DNA from: Acidobacteriaceae bacterium dw_441
GTDB taxonomy: Bacteria > Acidobacteriota > Terriglobia > Terriglobales > Acidobacteriaceae
DNA: 64,000 nucleotides
Direction: 5' to 3'
Assembly (NCBI GenBank): GCA_018449715.1
Contig: JAAVVA010000005.1
Location: 186,001-250,000 of the forward strand
How positions within the stretch are numbered: the first letter of the stretch is position 1; the number at the start of each line of letters is the position of its first letter. The notes under the pieces are model-generated. The model did no database searches. It saw nothing but the letters and a program-made list of their open reading frames with translations, and was not told the DNA's origin. Of the stretch, positions 43,424 to 52,793 are shown piece after piece. The position numbers and the translations under genes were made by a program.

Positions 43424-44548
43424 ATGGACGCCACCCGCACCTTCCCGCACGCCATGCTGCGCGAGATCTTCGAGCAGCCCCAAGCCATCACTGAGACCCT
43501 CTCGGCCTACGCCGACGAAACCGGCCTTCGCGAGGACGTCTTCCTCTCTGCCCGCCCGGCCATCGTGGGCCGCGACAGCATCCTCATCGCCGCCTCCGGC
43601 TCCAGCCGCCACGCCGGTCTCTGCGGCGAGATCGTCTTCGAAGACCTCGCAGGCATCGCCGTCGATGTCGAGTACGCCAGCGAGTACATCTACCGCTCCA
43701 CCCAGACCCTCAAGAACCCCTGCTTCGTCGTCATCTCCCAGTCCGGCGAGACGGCAGACACCTCCGAGGCTCTGCGCGAGGCCATCGCCCGCGGCGCCTC
43801 GACCATCGCCATCACCAACAAGCCCGAATCCTCGATGGCTCGCCTCGCCTCCTGCTCGCTGCCCACCTACGCGGGTATCGAGCGCGCCGTCCCGGCGACC
43901 AAGAGCTTCACCACGCAGCTTGCGGTCCTCTCGCTCCTCGGCCTCTATACCGCCCGAGTCCGCGGCTGCATGACCCGCGCCGTCGTCGAGTCGCACCTCG
44001 CGCACCTCTTCGCCATCCCCTCCGCGATGGCAACCGCCCTTCCGCGCTGGGAGAAGAAGCTCTCTGAGATCGCGGTCGCTCTCAAGGACGCGGAGACCTT
44101 CCTCTTCCTCGGTCGCGGCGTCCACTACCCCATCGCCCGCGAGGGCGCTCTCAAGCTCAAGGAATCGGCCTACATCCAGGCCGAAGGCTACCCCACCGGC
44201 GAGCTGAAGCACGGCCCCAACGCCCTGGTAAACCGCAACAACCCTCTCGTGGTGCTCGCCACCTGCGACCCCTCGGAGCCCGACGCCGTTCTCCGTTACG
44301 AGAAGACCGTGAACCTCGTCCGCGACATGCACAAGCAGGGCGCGCAGATCCTCTCCATCGTCACCGAGGGGGATACCCGCGTCGCCGAGCTGAGCGATCA
44401 CGTCGTCGAAGTCCCGGCGGTCGCCGACTGGCTCGCCCCGCTTTACGAGGTGGTGCCGTTGCAGCTTCTGGCGTATTTCATGGCGATCGGTCGCGGCATC
44501 GACGTCGATAATCCGCGCAACCTCGTCAAGGCTGTCGTGCAGGAGTAA
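43424..44548 (+). CDS. SIS-domain protein, GlmS isomerase-type (glucosamine-6-phosphate deaminase-like)
   Basis: A 374-residue protein with two SIS domains and no glutaminase domain. It matches the isomerase half of GlmS: IAASGSSRHAGLCGEIVFED, VVISQSGETADTSEALREAI and KESAYIQAEGYPTGELKHGP, ending in DVDNPRNLVKAVVQE. Stand-alone forms act as GlcN-6-P deaminases (NagB-II type) or sugar-phosphate isomerases. The start is ATG 43424 or ATG 43454 (MLREIFEQ); no Shine-Dalgarno precedes 43424, so the message could be leaderless. The NagR/DasR-like operator supports a role in amino-sugar catabolism (inference). A hairpin terminator follows. Confidence 0.9.
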   Translation: MDATRTFPHAMLREIFEQPQAITETLSAYADETGLREDVFLSARPAIVGRDSILIAASGSSRHAGLCGEIVFEDLAGIAVDVEYASEYIYRSTQTLKNPCFVVISQSGETADTSEALREAIARGASTIAITNKPESSMARLASCSLPTYAGIERAVPATKSFTTQLAVLSLLGLYTARVRGCMTRAVVESHLAHLFAIPSAMATALPRWEKKLSEIAVALKDAETFLFLGRGVHYPIAREGALKLKESAYIQAEGYPTGELKHGPNALVNRNNPLVVLATCDPSEPDAVLRYEKTVNLVRDMHKQGAQILSIVTEGDTRVAELSDHVVEVPAVADWLAPLYEVVPLQLLAYFMAIGRGIDVDNPRNLVKAVVQE

Positions 44549-44573
44549 TCTCTCCCTGCTTCTTGCATTCCAC

Positions 44574-44616
44574 GCGCTGCACGTATCCTGTTTTATGCGT
44601 GCAGCGCATTTTCTTT
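44574..44616 (+). terminator. intrinsic terminator of the SIS gene
   Basis: GCGCTGCACG (44574-44583) pairs with CGTGCAGCGC (44598-44607), followed by ATTTTCTTT, 26 nt after the stop codon. Confidence 0.85.
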
Positions 44617-44628
44617 AAGCCCCGGCTA

Positions 44629-45123
44629 TTATTTCGCCCCGGCGGTCTGGTCAGCCTTCACGACGAAGTAAACGATGTGTCCGCCTTTCGCTATCTTCAC
44701 CTGGTGGGGAATCCCTGCGGGGATGTGAACGATATCGCCCTTCTTCAGAGGAGCCGTCGTGCCACCGCTGATTCCATCGCCGCGCTGTTCCCCTTCGGCC
44801 GTCTGCTTGGCCCCGACCATCGAGCCGCCCGTGACGATCTCTCCGCCGCCATCGAGGATGATGAAGACATCGGCAAACTTCTGGTGAAACTCCGACTGCC
44901 CATCCGCATGGCGGATCACCAGCATGGTGTAGTGGTTCGGGTACTTGCCGGGAATCTCCGAGTGCAGCGGCGAATCTCCGCCGACTTCCTTCGCATGGGC
45001 CACCAGCTCGTCGGTCGAGTAATGGTCGATCTTGTCTGACTTGTCTGAGGGAGCGCTTTGAGCGTTCAGGGCATGACCTGCGAAGAGGGAAGCGGCAAGC
45101 ATCAGGGGCGCGGCAAATTTCAT
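44629..45123 (-). CDS. exported cupin protein (164 aa)
   Basis: The ATG at 45123 is preceded by TTTCGGAGACACC and begins a signal peptide (MKFAAPLMLAASLFAGHALN, cut near NAQS). The mature part is a single cupin barrel with NHYTMLVIRHADGQSEFHQK, FADVFIILDGGGEIVTGG and KKGDIVHIPAGIPHQVKIAK. Metal-binding His residues are in EFHQK and PHQV. It resembles other periplasmic Acidobacteriota cupins of unknown function. It sits downstream of the glycerol operon on the same strand, separated by a hairpin. No reaction is proposed. Confidence 0.83.
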   Translation of the reverse strand: MKFAAPLMLAASLFAGHALNAQSAPSDKSDKIDHYSTDELVAHAKEVGGDSPLHSEIPGKYPNHYTMLVIRHADGQSEFHQKFADVFIILDGGGEIVTGGSMVGAKQTAEGEQRGDGISGGTTAPLKKGDIVHIPAGIPHQVKIAKGGHIVYFVVKADQTAGAK

Positions 45124-45224
45124 GGTGTCTCCGAAAAGGTTTGTTGGCTCTGCGGAAGAATACATTGCTTTCGGCTTTGACGACTCGCAACACCAGCAGA
45201 TGCAACACCAGCGATGCGCGGGTG

Positions 45225-45257
45225 CCCCATATCTGGCGGTCGTATCGCCAGATGTGG
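45225..45257. repeat. 13-bp inverted repeat after the glycerol operon
   Basis: CCCATATCTGGCG at 45225-45237 and CGCCAGATGTGGG at 45245-45257 form a stem with one G/T-type mismatch and a 7-nt loop, 14 nt past the aquaporin stop. No T-tract follows. It may terminate or stabilise the glp transcript, or be a copy of a dispersed palindrome family. Confidence 0.45.
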
Positions 45258-45270
45258 GTTTGCAGGATGC

Positions 45271-46008
45271 CTAGTTCAGGTTCAGCCCGCGAATCACCCC
45301 GACCGCCAGCACCGCCCCGATGACCGGCCCGAAGATCGGAATCCACGCATACCTCCACCCCGAGCCACCCTTGCCCGCAATCGGCAGCAGGGAATGAGCG
45401 AGCCTCGGTCCCAGGTCGCGGGCGGGATTGATCGCGTACCCGGTCGTGCCTCCCAGCGACAGGCCGACGCCCCAGACCAGCGCTCCCACCAGCACCGGCC
45501 CCAGCCCAGGAGCGACCCCCGCCGGGGCGATGCGCTTCGACGACAACGCCACCGCGACCAGCACCAGCACAAACGTCCCGACGATCTCGCTCACGAGGTT
45601 CCACGCCGGAGCCAACACTGCGGGAGCCGTCGCAAAGCACGCGAACTTCGCTCCTTCATCTTCGGTTAGCTCCCAGTGCGGCTTGTAGTGCAGCCACACG
45701 ACTGCCGCTCCGCAGAAGGCTCCGAGCACCTGCGCTGGAATGTAGGTCAGCAGCCTCTCCGCGTGGCCGGTCATCAGCACGGAGGCCAGCGTAAACGCGG
45801 GGTTCAGATGCCCGTCGGGGTCTCCCAGCGCCGCGCTCACCGCCACTCCTGCAAAGACCGCAATCGCCCAGCCGACCGTGATCGCCGTCCACCCCGCGTT
45901 CTGTCCTTTCGAGCGGTTCAGCAGAGCGCCCGCGACCACGCCGTTGCCCAGCAGGATCAGCACGAATGTCCCGACGAACTCGCCGATTACGGGTGTCCAG
46001 TCGATCAT
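45271..46008 (-). CDS. glpF: aquaglyceroporin (glycerol uptake facilitator)
   Basis: A 245-residue MIP-family channel with six helices and two half-helix motifs. The first is GHLNPAFTLASV and the second is YAINPARDLGPRLAHS. Asp after the second NPAR is the mark of glycerol-conducting members rather than water-only aquaporins. It lets glycerol enter by facilitated diffusion for phosphorylation by GlpK. Its ATG overlaps the glpD stop by 4 nt, and it is the last gene of the glpK-glpD-glpF operon. Confidence 0.94.
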   Translation of the reverse strand: MIDWTPVIGEFVGTFVLILLGNGVVAGALLNRSKGQNAGWTAITVGWAIAVFAGVAVSAALGDPDGHLNPAFTLASVLMTGHAERLLTYIPAQVLGAFCGAAVVWLHYKPHWELTEDEGAKFACFATAPAVLAPAWNLVSEIVGTFVLVLVAVALSSKRIAPAGVAPGLGPVLVGALVWGVGLSLGGTTGYAINPARDLGPRLAHSLLPIAGKGGSGWRYAWIPIFGPVIGAVLAVGVIRGLNLN

Positions 46009-47563
46009 GCCCGGTCCTCATAGACATACCCGCGAGCGATCGCGTAGAAGCTCTCAAGGTCGCTGATGGCAGCCTCCTCATCGCGCCCAAGCTCCCGCGC
46101 CAGCAGGTCGGCCACGCGTGGAGCGGCCTCGATTGCGGCGCGAGCATTGAGAAACAGGGCCCGCGTCCGGCGAGCCAGAACGTCCTCGGTGGTGCGGGCC
46201 ATCTCCTGCCGCGCCGCCCAGACCACCTCGCGCAGACGGTACGGAAGCTGCGGATGAAGAAGATCGTTCAGGGCAGGATCTTCCTGCGAGAGCTTCTCCA
46301 GCAGGGGAAGGTCCGCGCCATACACGCGCTCCGACTCGACCGCCGCGACCTCGCTGGTCCAGCCATGCAGCCGCAGCGACCGCGTCCGCGAAGGTTCCTT
46401 CGCAAGCCCCGCGACCTCCGCCGCCCGGTTGATCGTGTCTTCGCCCATGCGCCGGTAGGTCGTCCACTTGCCTCCGGTCACGGTGATCAGGCCGGAGGGG
46501 CGAACCAGAATCGTGTGGTCGCGCGACAGCTTCGAGGTCGCCCCGCCGCCCTTGCGGACCAGCGGACGCAGCCCCGACCAGATGCTCAGGACCTCCTCCT
46601 GCTTCGGCCGTCGACCGAGATACTTCCTGATGTGTTCGAGCAGAAAGCTGCGCTCCGACTCCATCGCCCTCGGCTCCGTGCTGGCCTGCCGCACCGCCTC
46701 GTCGGTGGTCCCCACCACAGTCGCGCCATGCCAGGGAATCGCAAAGAGCACGCGGCCATCGGAGGTCTTCGGGATCATCATCGCGTTCTGCCCCGGCAGA
46801 AACGAGGGCGGAAGGACGAAGTGCGTTCCCTGGCTGACCGAGAGCAGCGTCTCGCGGTCGCCGTCCATCGCAAGTACCTGCTCGGTGAAGACGCCGGTCG
46901 CGTTGATGACGGCCTTGGCCCGCAGCTCGAACCGCGCATTGTTCTCGCAGTCGCGGGCGTGAACGCCGATCACCTTGCCGTTGTGCTCGATCAGCCCCGT
47001 CGCCTCGACGTAGTTGATCGCGGTGCCATGCAGGTCTTGGAGGGTTCGCAGCAGAGCGATTGCGTACCGCGCATCGTCGAACTGCCCGTCGTGATAGAGC
47101 ACGCCTCCGCGCAGCCCCTCCGGTCGAACTCCCGGAAGCATCGCCTGCGTCTCCTTCGACGAGAGCATGTGCGAAGGGCCGAGCGACAGCTCGCCCGAAA
47201 GCCACTCGTACAGCTTCAACCCGAAGCCATAGTAAGGAAGCCCGAGGAGGTCATAGACCGGAACGACGAACGAGAGATCGTGGGCGAGATGAGGAGCGTT
47301 TTCGAGCATCAGACCGCGCTCGCGCAGCGCATCCATCACCAGCGTCACGTTCATCTGTTCGAGATAGCGCACGCCTCCGTGCACCAGCTTCGTGCTTCGG
47401 CTGGAGGTTCCCTTGGCGAAGTCGGCGCGCTCGATCAGCAGCGTCCTGTAACCCCGCGAAGCGGCTTCGACCGCCGCTCCCAGCCCGGTCGCGCCGCCGC
47501 CGATGACGAGCACGTCCCACTCGGTCTGCTCGCCGAGCTTACGAAGAATCTCCTCGCGGCTGC

Positions 47564-47567
<4 letters not shown>
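46005..47567 (-). CDS. glpD: aerobic glycerol-3-phosphate dehydrogenase
   Basis: A 520-residue FAD enzyme that oxidises glycerol-3-phosphate to dihydroxyacetone phosphate and passes electrons to quinone at the membrane. The FAD-binding motif is [40 protein letters not shown] and [20 protein letters not shown] are conserved segments of GlpD, and a C-terminal helical domain follows. It overlaps both glpK and glpF by 4 nt (ATGA type), so the three proteins are made together. Confidence 0.96.
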
Positions 47568-49069
<1,502 letters not shown>

Positions 49070-49122
49070 GCTGCCTCCTCGTTTGCGAACCCGGAAAATC
49101 CGCCTCCGGGCCACGAGTCAAT

Positions 49123-49151
49123 GTATAAGATTTACCTCTCCCCCTGATCAA
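49123..49151 (-). promoter_or_regulatory. possible promoter of the glp operon
   Basis: On the minus strand TTGATC (49146-49151) and TTATAC (49123-49128) are 17 nt apart, about 55 nt ahead of the glpK TTG start. It is a moderate match and no regulator site is evident. Confidence 0.35.
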
Positions 49152-49313
49152 CGAGCGAAGGATTTCTTTCGGGGTGGAGATGGTAAGTCAATAGGAAAGG
49201 CCTATTTAGGAGGGCTCTTCTCCTCGTGGGTGGGAGATGCGGGAAGCTATACTTGCCAATTAGCGGAAACAGGGAGGTGGGCCATGACGTAAGTGCCGAA
49301 GGAGCACTACCTC

Positions 49314-49661
49314 ATGAGTAGATCGTATCGTCGCCCGTACATGACCTATACGGGCGTTCGCAGTGCGAAGCAGGACAAGCGTTTTGCAGTACGCGGCGTT
49401 CGTCGTAAGCAGAACCTCTGGCTTCGAGTCGGGGACTTTGACCATAGTCCGACTCCTCACCGTCTGGAGTGTAGTTGGAACGAGGTTTGCTGTTGGGCGC
49501 GCGACGGCAGGCAATTCTATTGTTCCCTGAGCACATGGGAGCAGTCAGAGTATGCGCGGTTGCGGCAGGGGCTTTTTTATAGCTCGTGGGATGAGTGTGC
49601 GTTGAAGAAGCACTACACCGCATGGCCTCCAGCTTGGTATCGGAAGCTGGTTCGGAAGTGA
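49314..49661 (+). CDS. hypothetical basic protein (115 aa)
   Basis: ATG 49314 is preceded by AAGGAG with a 9-nt gap; a GTG at 49293 would add seven residues. The protein is rich in Arg, Tyr, Trp and Cys (MSRSYRRPYMTYTGVRSAKQ, then RGVRRKQNLWLRVGDF and SWNEVCCWARDGRQ). No signal peptide or membrane helix is seen. I do not recognise the family. It is flanked by glpK (divergent) and the GH28 gene (same strand, 89 nt away). A two-codon frame with a strong ribosome site lies just upstream (see findings). Confidence 0.6.
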   Translation: MSRSYRRPYMTYTGVRSAKQDKRFAVRGVRRKQNLWLRVGDFDHSPTPHRLECSWNEVCCWARDGRQFYCSLSTWEQSEYARLRQGLFYSSWDECALKKHYTAWPPAWYRKLVRK

Positions 49662-49750
49662 AGATAGGATGTTTCCTGTTTCTTGAGGCGTGGTAGGACC
49701 ACCTTCAGGTATGATTCCGCCCTGAGTTCAGGGATCGGGAAAGAGGAGTC

Positions 49751-51016
49751 ATGAATCAGCGACACATCGTTCCATTGGCCGCGCTTCTGGTGACATTGGC
49801 GGCGTTACCTGCTGCTGCGAAGGTCTGCAATGCGCGTACTTACGGAGCCAAAGCCGACGGCGTGACGAAGGATACGAAGGCCATTCAGGCGGCCATCGAC
49901 GACTGCGCCAATGCGGGCGGGGGAACGGTGAAGCTGGCCGGAGGGACGTTTCTTTCGGCTCCCATCGTTCTCAAGAGCAACGTGACGCTCGATCTTGCAA
50001 AGGGAACGACGCTGCTCGGTTCGCCCGACCACGCCGACTATCCGGCGAAGACGGAGTTTCGTGCTCCGGGGACGCAGTCGCTGGTCAGCGCGACCCATGC
50101 GGAGAACGTCGCTATCACCGGCAGCGGCACCATCGACGGCAACGGTGAGAGCTGGTGGGCCGAGGCTCGCTCGACCAAGGACGCCGGTGTCGTGGGGGCG
50201 GTCGTGTTCCGTCCGCGCCTCGTGGTCTTCGATCACTGCAAGCATGTCCGCATCGAGGGCGTGACGATTCAGAACTCGCCGAGCTGGCAGGTCGTGCCTT
50301 ACTACACGGACGATACGATCATTCGCAACGTCCGCATCCTTGCGCCGCAGCACTCGCCCAATACCGACGCGATCGATCCCTTCAGCGTCTCGGGCATAGT
50401 GATCGATCACGTCTACGCCGACGTGGGCGACGACAACATCGCCATCAAGAGCGGCATCATCAACTCGCCGGGACCGGACGCGCCGAGCAAGGACATCACC
50501 ATCACCGACTGCGAGTTCATGCACGGCCACGGCCTCTCCATCGGCTCGGAGATCGCCGGAGGCGCGAACAATATCCACGCCGAGCGCATCCACTTCAAGG
50601 GGACCGACCAGGGCATTCGCATCAAGGCCAACCGCGACCGCGGCAGCCAGGTCTTCAACATCTCCTTCAAGGACATCACGATGGAGGACGTGAAGACCTC
50701 CATCCTCATCAGCGAGTACTACCCGAAGGTGCTGCCCGAAGGAGACGTCGCCGCCGCGCCGATTACGCGCCTGACGCCGTTCTTCCACGACATCAGCATC
50801 GAGAACGTGAAGTCGGTGGGGAGCGGGACCGCCGGCGTGATCGTGGGGCTGCCGGAGTCGCCGGTGAAGAACCTGACGCTGAAGAACATCAGCATCGCGG
50901 CGGAGAAGGGAATGACCATCGCGTACGCCGAGGTGAAGGGCGCGGAGGTTCGCGTGATCGTGAAGAGCGGAGAGGCGATGAGCATCGCTCGCACGGCGAA
51001 GGTCGAGATCAAGTAG
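49751..51016 (+). CDS. exported glycoside hydrolase family 28 (polygalacturonase-like)
   Basis: A 421-residue right-handed beta-helix pectinase. The ATG has GAGGAGTC upstream and starts a signal peptide (HIVPLAALLVTLAALPAAAK). The N-terminal YGAKADGVTKDTKAIQAAID is typical of GH28. Catalytic motifs are SPNTDAIDPFS (NTD), DVGDDNIAIKSG (DD), GHGLSIGSEIAGG (the G-H-G motif) and GIRIKANRDRG (RIK). The set is complete, so it should be active on galacturonan or rhamnogalacturonan in the periplasm or outside. Transcribed alone, it converges on yggU with a 3-nt gap. Confidence 0.95.
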   Translation: MNQRHIVPLAALLVTLAALPAAAKVCNARTYGAKADGVTKDTKAIQAAIDDCANAGGGTVKLAGGTFLSAPIVLKSNVTLDLAKGTTLLGSPDHADYPAKTEFRAPGTQSLVSATHAENVAITGSGTIDGNGESWWAEARSTKDAGVVGAVVFRPRLVVFDHCKHVRIEGVTIQNSPSWQVVPYYTDDTIIRNVRILAPQHSPNTDAIDPFSVSGIVIDHVYADVGDDNIAIKSGIINSPGPDAPSKDITITDCEFMHGHGLSIGSEIAGGANNIHAERIHFKGTDQGIRIKANRDRGSQVFNISFKDITMEDVKTSILISEYYPKVLPEGDVAAAPITRLTPFFHDISIENVKSVGSGTAGVIVGLPESPVKNLTLKNISIAAEKGMTIAYAEVKGAEVRVIVKSGEAMSIARTAKVEIK

Positions 51017-51019
51017 CGA

Positions 51020-51331
51020 TCAGGCTTCGGTGACGGGAAGAAGCGCGGCCTCGACCTCGGCTGCGCTCTTGCCGGTGATGCGAAGGACCTTGCTGCGGTT
51101 CGTCTGCCCCGCGACCAGAGAGACGCGCGCGCGAGGCAGGTTGAGCTGCTCGGCGATGAAGGCGATGAGGGCGTCGTTGGCCTTGCCGTCGACCGGCGGG
51201 GCATTGAGGGCGATCTTGATGGCGTCGCCGTGCAGATCGTTCACGGCGTTCTTCTTCGCTCCGGGGTGGACGCGCACGCTCAGGGTGCAGCCGTCGGCGA
51301 CATCGCGCACGAACTGGGAGGCGGCGCTCAT
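51020..51331 (-). CDS. YggU/DUF167 family protein
   Basis: A 103-residue member of the DUF167 family. Typical segments are TLSVRVHPGAKKNAVNDLHG, IALNAPPVDGKANDALIAFI and PRARVSLVAGQTNRSKVLRI. ATG 51331 has GAGGGAGACGGT upstream. It is 10 nt downstream of yggS, the common arrangement of these two genes. The molecular function is unknown; structures of homologues show a small alpha/beta fold. Confidence 0.92.
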   Translation of the reverse strand: MSAASQFVRDVADGCTLSVRVHPGAKKNAVNDLHGDAIKIALNAPPVDGKANDALIAFIAEQLNLPRARVSLVAGQTNRSKVLRITGKSAAEVEAALLPVTEA

Positions 51332-51341
51332 ACCGTCTCCC

Positions 51342-52037
51342 TCATACCGTTTCATAGACTCGCTTGCCGAAGATCGCCGTGCCCACGCGGACGCAGGTGC
51401 TGCCCTCTTCGATAGCGACGCGGAAGTCGTTCGACATGCCCATCGAAAGCTGCGTGAGGCTGGGGTGTGTCTTCTGCACTTCGTCGCGCAGGCGGCGCAG
51501 CTCACGAAAGTAGGGGCGAGCCGTTTCGGCGTCTTCGGACCACGGCGGGACGGTCATCAGGCCGACGGCCTCGACCGCGGTGAGCGGGGCGATGGCGTTG
51601 AGCAGCGCGGGAAGCTCGGCGGGATCGATGCCGTGCTTGGACTCTTCGTGGCTCAGCTTGACCTCGATCAGCAGGGGCAGCTTCTTGTTGCGAGCGGCGG
51701 CCGCGGTGTCGAGTCGCTGGGCGATCTTCAGGGCATCGACGGCGTCGATGGCGTCGAACAGTTCGGCGGCCTTGCTGGTCTTGTTCGATTGCAGCGGCCC
51801 GATCAGGTGAAACGAGGCGTCGCGCAGCCCGGTGAGCTGGGGCGACTTCTGCTCGAACTCCTGCACGCGGTTCTCTCCGAAGAGCCGTTGCCCTGCTTCG
51901 TAGGCCTCTAGGATGGCCTCGGCGGGATGGACCTTGCTGACGGCCATCAGGGCGACCTCGTGCTCGTCGCGGCCCGCGCTGCGGCAGGTGGAGGCGACCT
52001 CTTCTTTCAGGCGTGCGATGTTCTCAGTAATACTCAT
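51342..52037 (-). CDS. YggS family pyridoxal phosphate homeostasis protein
   Basis: A PLP-binding protein (PLPBP/YggS) that buffers pyridoxal phosphate. ATG 52037 (MSITENIARLKEEV) gives 231 residues and places the PLP Lys in VALMAVSKVHPAEAI as in E. coli YggS; a TTG at 52064 with AAAGGA upstream is also possible. Other family segments are GENRVQEFEQKSPQL, FHLIGPLQSNKTSKA and LSMGMSNDFRVAIEEGSTCV, ending RVGTAIFGKR. It forms an operon with yggU and is divergent from the DUF486 gene. Confidence 0.95.
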   Translation of the reverse strand: MSITENIARLKEEVASTCRSAGRDEHEVALMAVSKVHPAEAILEAYEAGQRLFGENRVQEFEQKSPQLTGLRDASFHLIGPLQSNKTSKAAELFDAIDAVDALKIAQRLDTAAAARNKKLPLLIEVKLSHEESKHGIDPAELPALLNAIAPLTAVEAVGLMTVPPWSEDAETARPYFRELRRLRDEVQKTHPSLTQLSMGMSNDFRVAIEEGSTCVRVGTAIFGKRVYETV

Positions 52038-52093
52038 CTCATTCAGCATCTTACTTGCTGACAACGATTCCTTTCACGGAGACACACGCTCGC

Positions 52094-52423
52094 ATGTGGA
52101 CGATCCTTCTGCTCATCGCCTCGAATATCTTTATGACCTTCGCCTGGTACGGCCACCTGAAGTACCGCGAGGTGGCGCTGTGGAAGGTCATTCTCGTGAG
52201 CTGGGCGATCGCGTTCTTCGAATACTGCCTGCAGGTTCCCGCCAACCGCATCGGGTCGCGGACGTTTACGCCGGACCAGCTGAAGGTGATTCAGGAGGTC
52301 ATCACGCTGTCGGTCTTCGGAGTGTTTTCGACCTTCTACTTCGGAGACAGGCTGCACTGGAATCACGCGGTCGCGTTTGGCTGCCTGGTGGCCGGGGCAT
52401 TCTTCATGTTCCACAAGTTTTAA
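52094..52423 (+). CDS. DMT/DUF486 family small membrane protein
   Basis: A 109-residue membrane protein with four helices (MWTILLLIASNIFMTFAWYG, ALWKVILVSWAIAFFEYCLQ, VITLSVFGVFSTFYF, HAVAFGCLVAGAFFMFHKF). The segment FFEYCLQVPANRIGS is diagnostic for DUF486, a half-size relative of drug/metabolite transporters. It probably forms dimers. The substrate is unknown. It is transcribed alone, divergent from yggS, and followed by a repeat-rich spacer. Confidence 0.9.
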   Translation: MWTILLLIASNIFMTFAWYGHLKYREVALWKVILVSWAIAFFEYCLQVPANRIGSRTFTPDQLKVIQEVITLSVFGVFSTFYFGDRLHWNHAVAFGCLVAGAFFMFHKF

Positions 52424-52466
52424 GGATGTGAGTTTGCAGTATCTCTAAAGTTCCCCATCCTTTTAG

Positions 52467-52540
52467 AACTTGTCATTCCGTAGCTTGCAACTTGTCCTTC
52501 CGTAGCGCAGCGAAGGAATCTGCTTTTCTTTGGTGGTGGA
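52467..52540 (+). repeat. dispersed GAGCGCAGCGAAG repeat, copy 4 (tandem start)
   Basis: TTGTCATTCCGTAGCTTGCA and then CTTGTCCTTCCGTAGCGCAG follow each other, so the element's beginning is duplicated. The second runs into CGAAGGAATCTGCTTTTCTT, as in copy 2 at 32001. Confidence 0.6.
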
Positions 52541-52675
52541 ACGGATGCTCTGGGAGAAACGCAGATCCTTCGACCGCGCTTTGCTCCGCTCAGGATGACA
52601 CCTTCCGAGGAAAGTTATAGAGGTTCGGAGGAGAGACCAGAAGCAGATTCCTTCGCTTCGCTACGGAAGGACAAG
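52491..52675. repeat. inverted repeat element with 35-nt arms
   Basis: The left arm 52491-52525 and right arm 52641-52675 are reverse complements with one mismatch in 35. The arm core is TCCTTCCGTAGCGCAGCGAA. The 115-nt centre contains a reversed, diverged copy (52562-52603, read on the minus strand as TCATCCTGAGCGGAGCAAAG). It has no coding capacity. Confidence 0.7.
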
Positions 52676-52724
52676 GTGTGAAAGTCAGAATGAGTGCAGG
52701 GATATAAAAAGCCGACGGAGATGC

Positions 52725-52757
52725 AAAAAAGCCAGCCTTTGCAAGGCTGGCTTTTTA
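52725..52757 (-). terminator. bidirectional-looking terminator of trxB
   Basis: AAAGCCAGCCTT (52728-52739) and its complement (52743-52754) form a 12-bp stem with a 3-nt loop. It is flanked by an A run on the left and a T run on the right. It lies 37 nt past the trxB stop on the minus strand. Confidence 0.88.
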
Positions 52758-52793
52758 TTGGGTTGGATTTCTGCCCTTTCCTTGTGTGAAGGA

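Larger units (their letters stand above)
52424..52793. other. 370-nt repeat-rich spacer
   Basis: No gene is supported. The stretch holds the inverted repeat element at 52491-52675, a further reversed copy at 52562-52603, and the trxB terminator at 52725-52757. Confidence 0.7.

Noticed and set aside
49283..49291. The two-codon ATG-ACG-TAA as a gene
   Set aside because: It encodes only Met-Thr; kept as a regulatory observation, not as a CDS.
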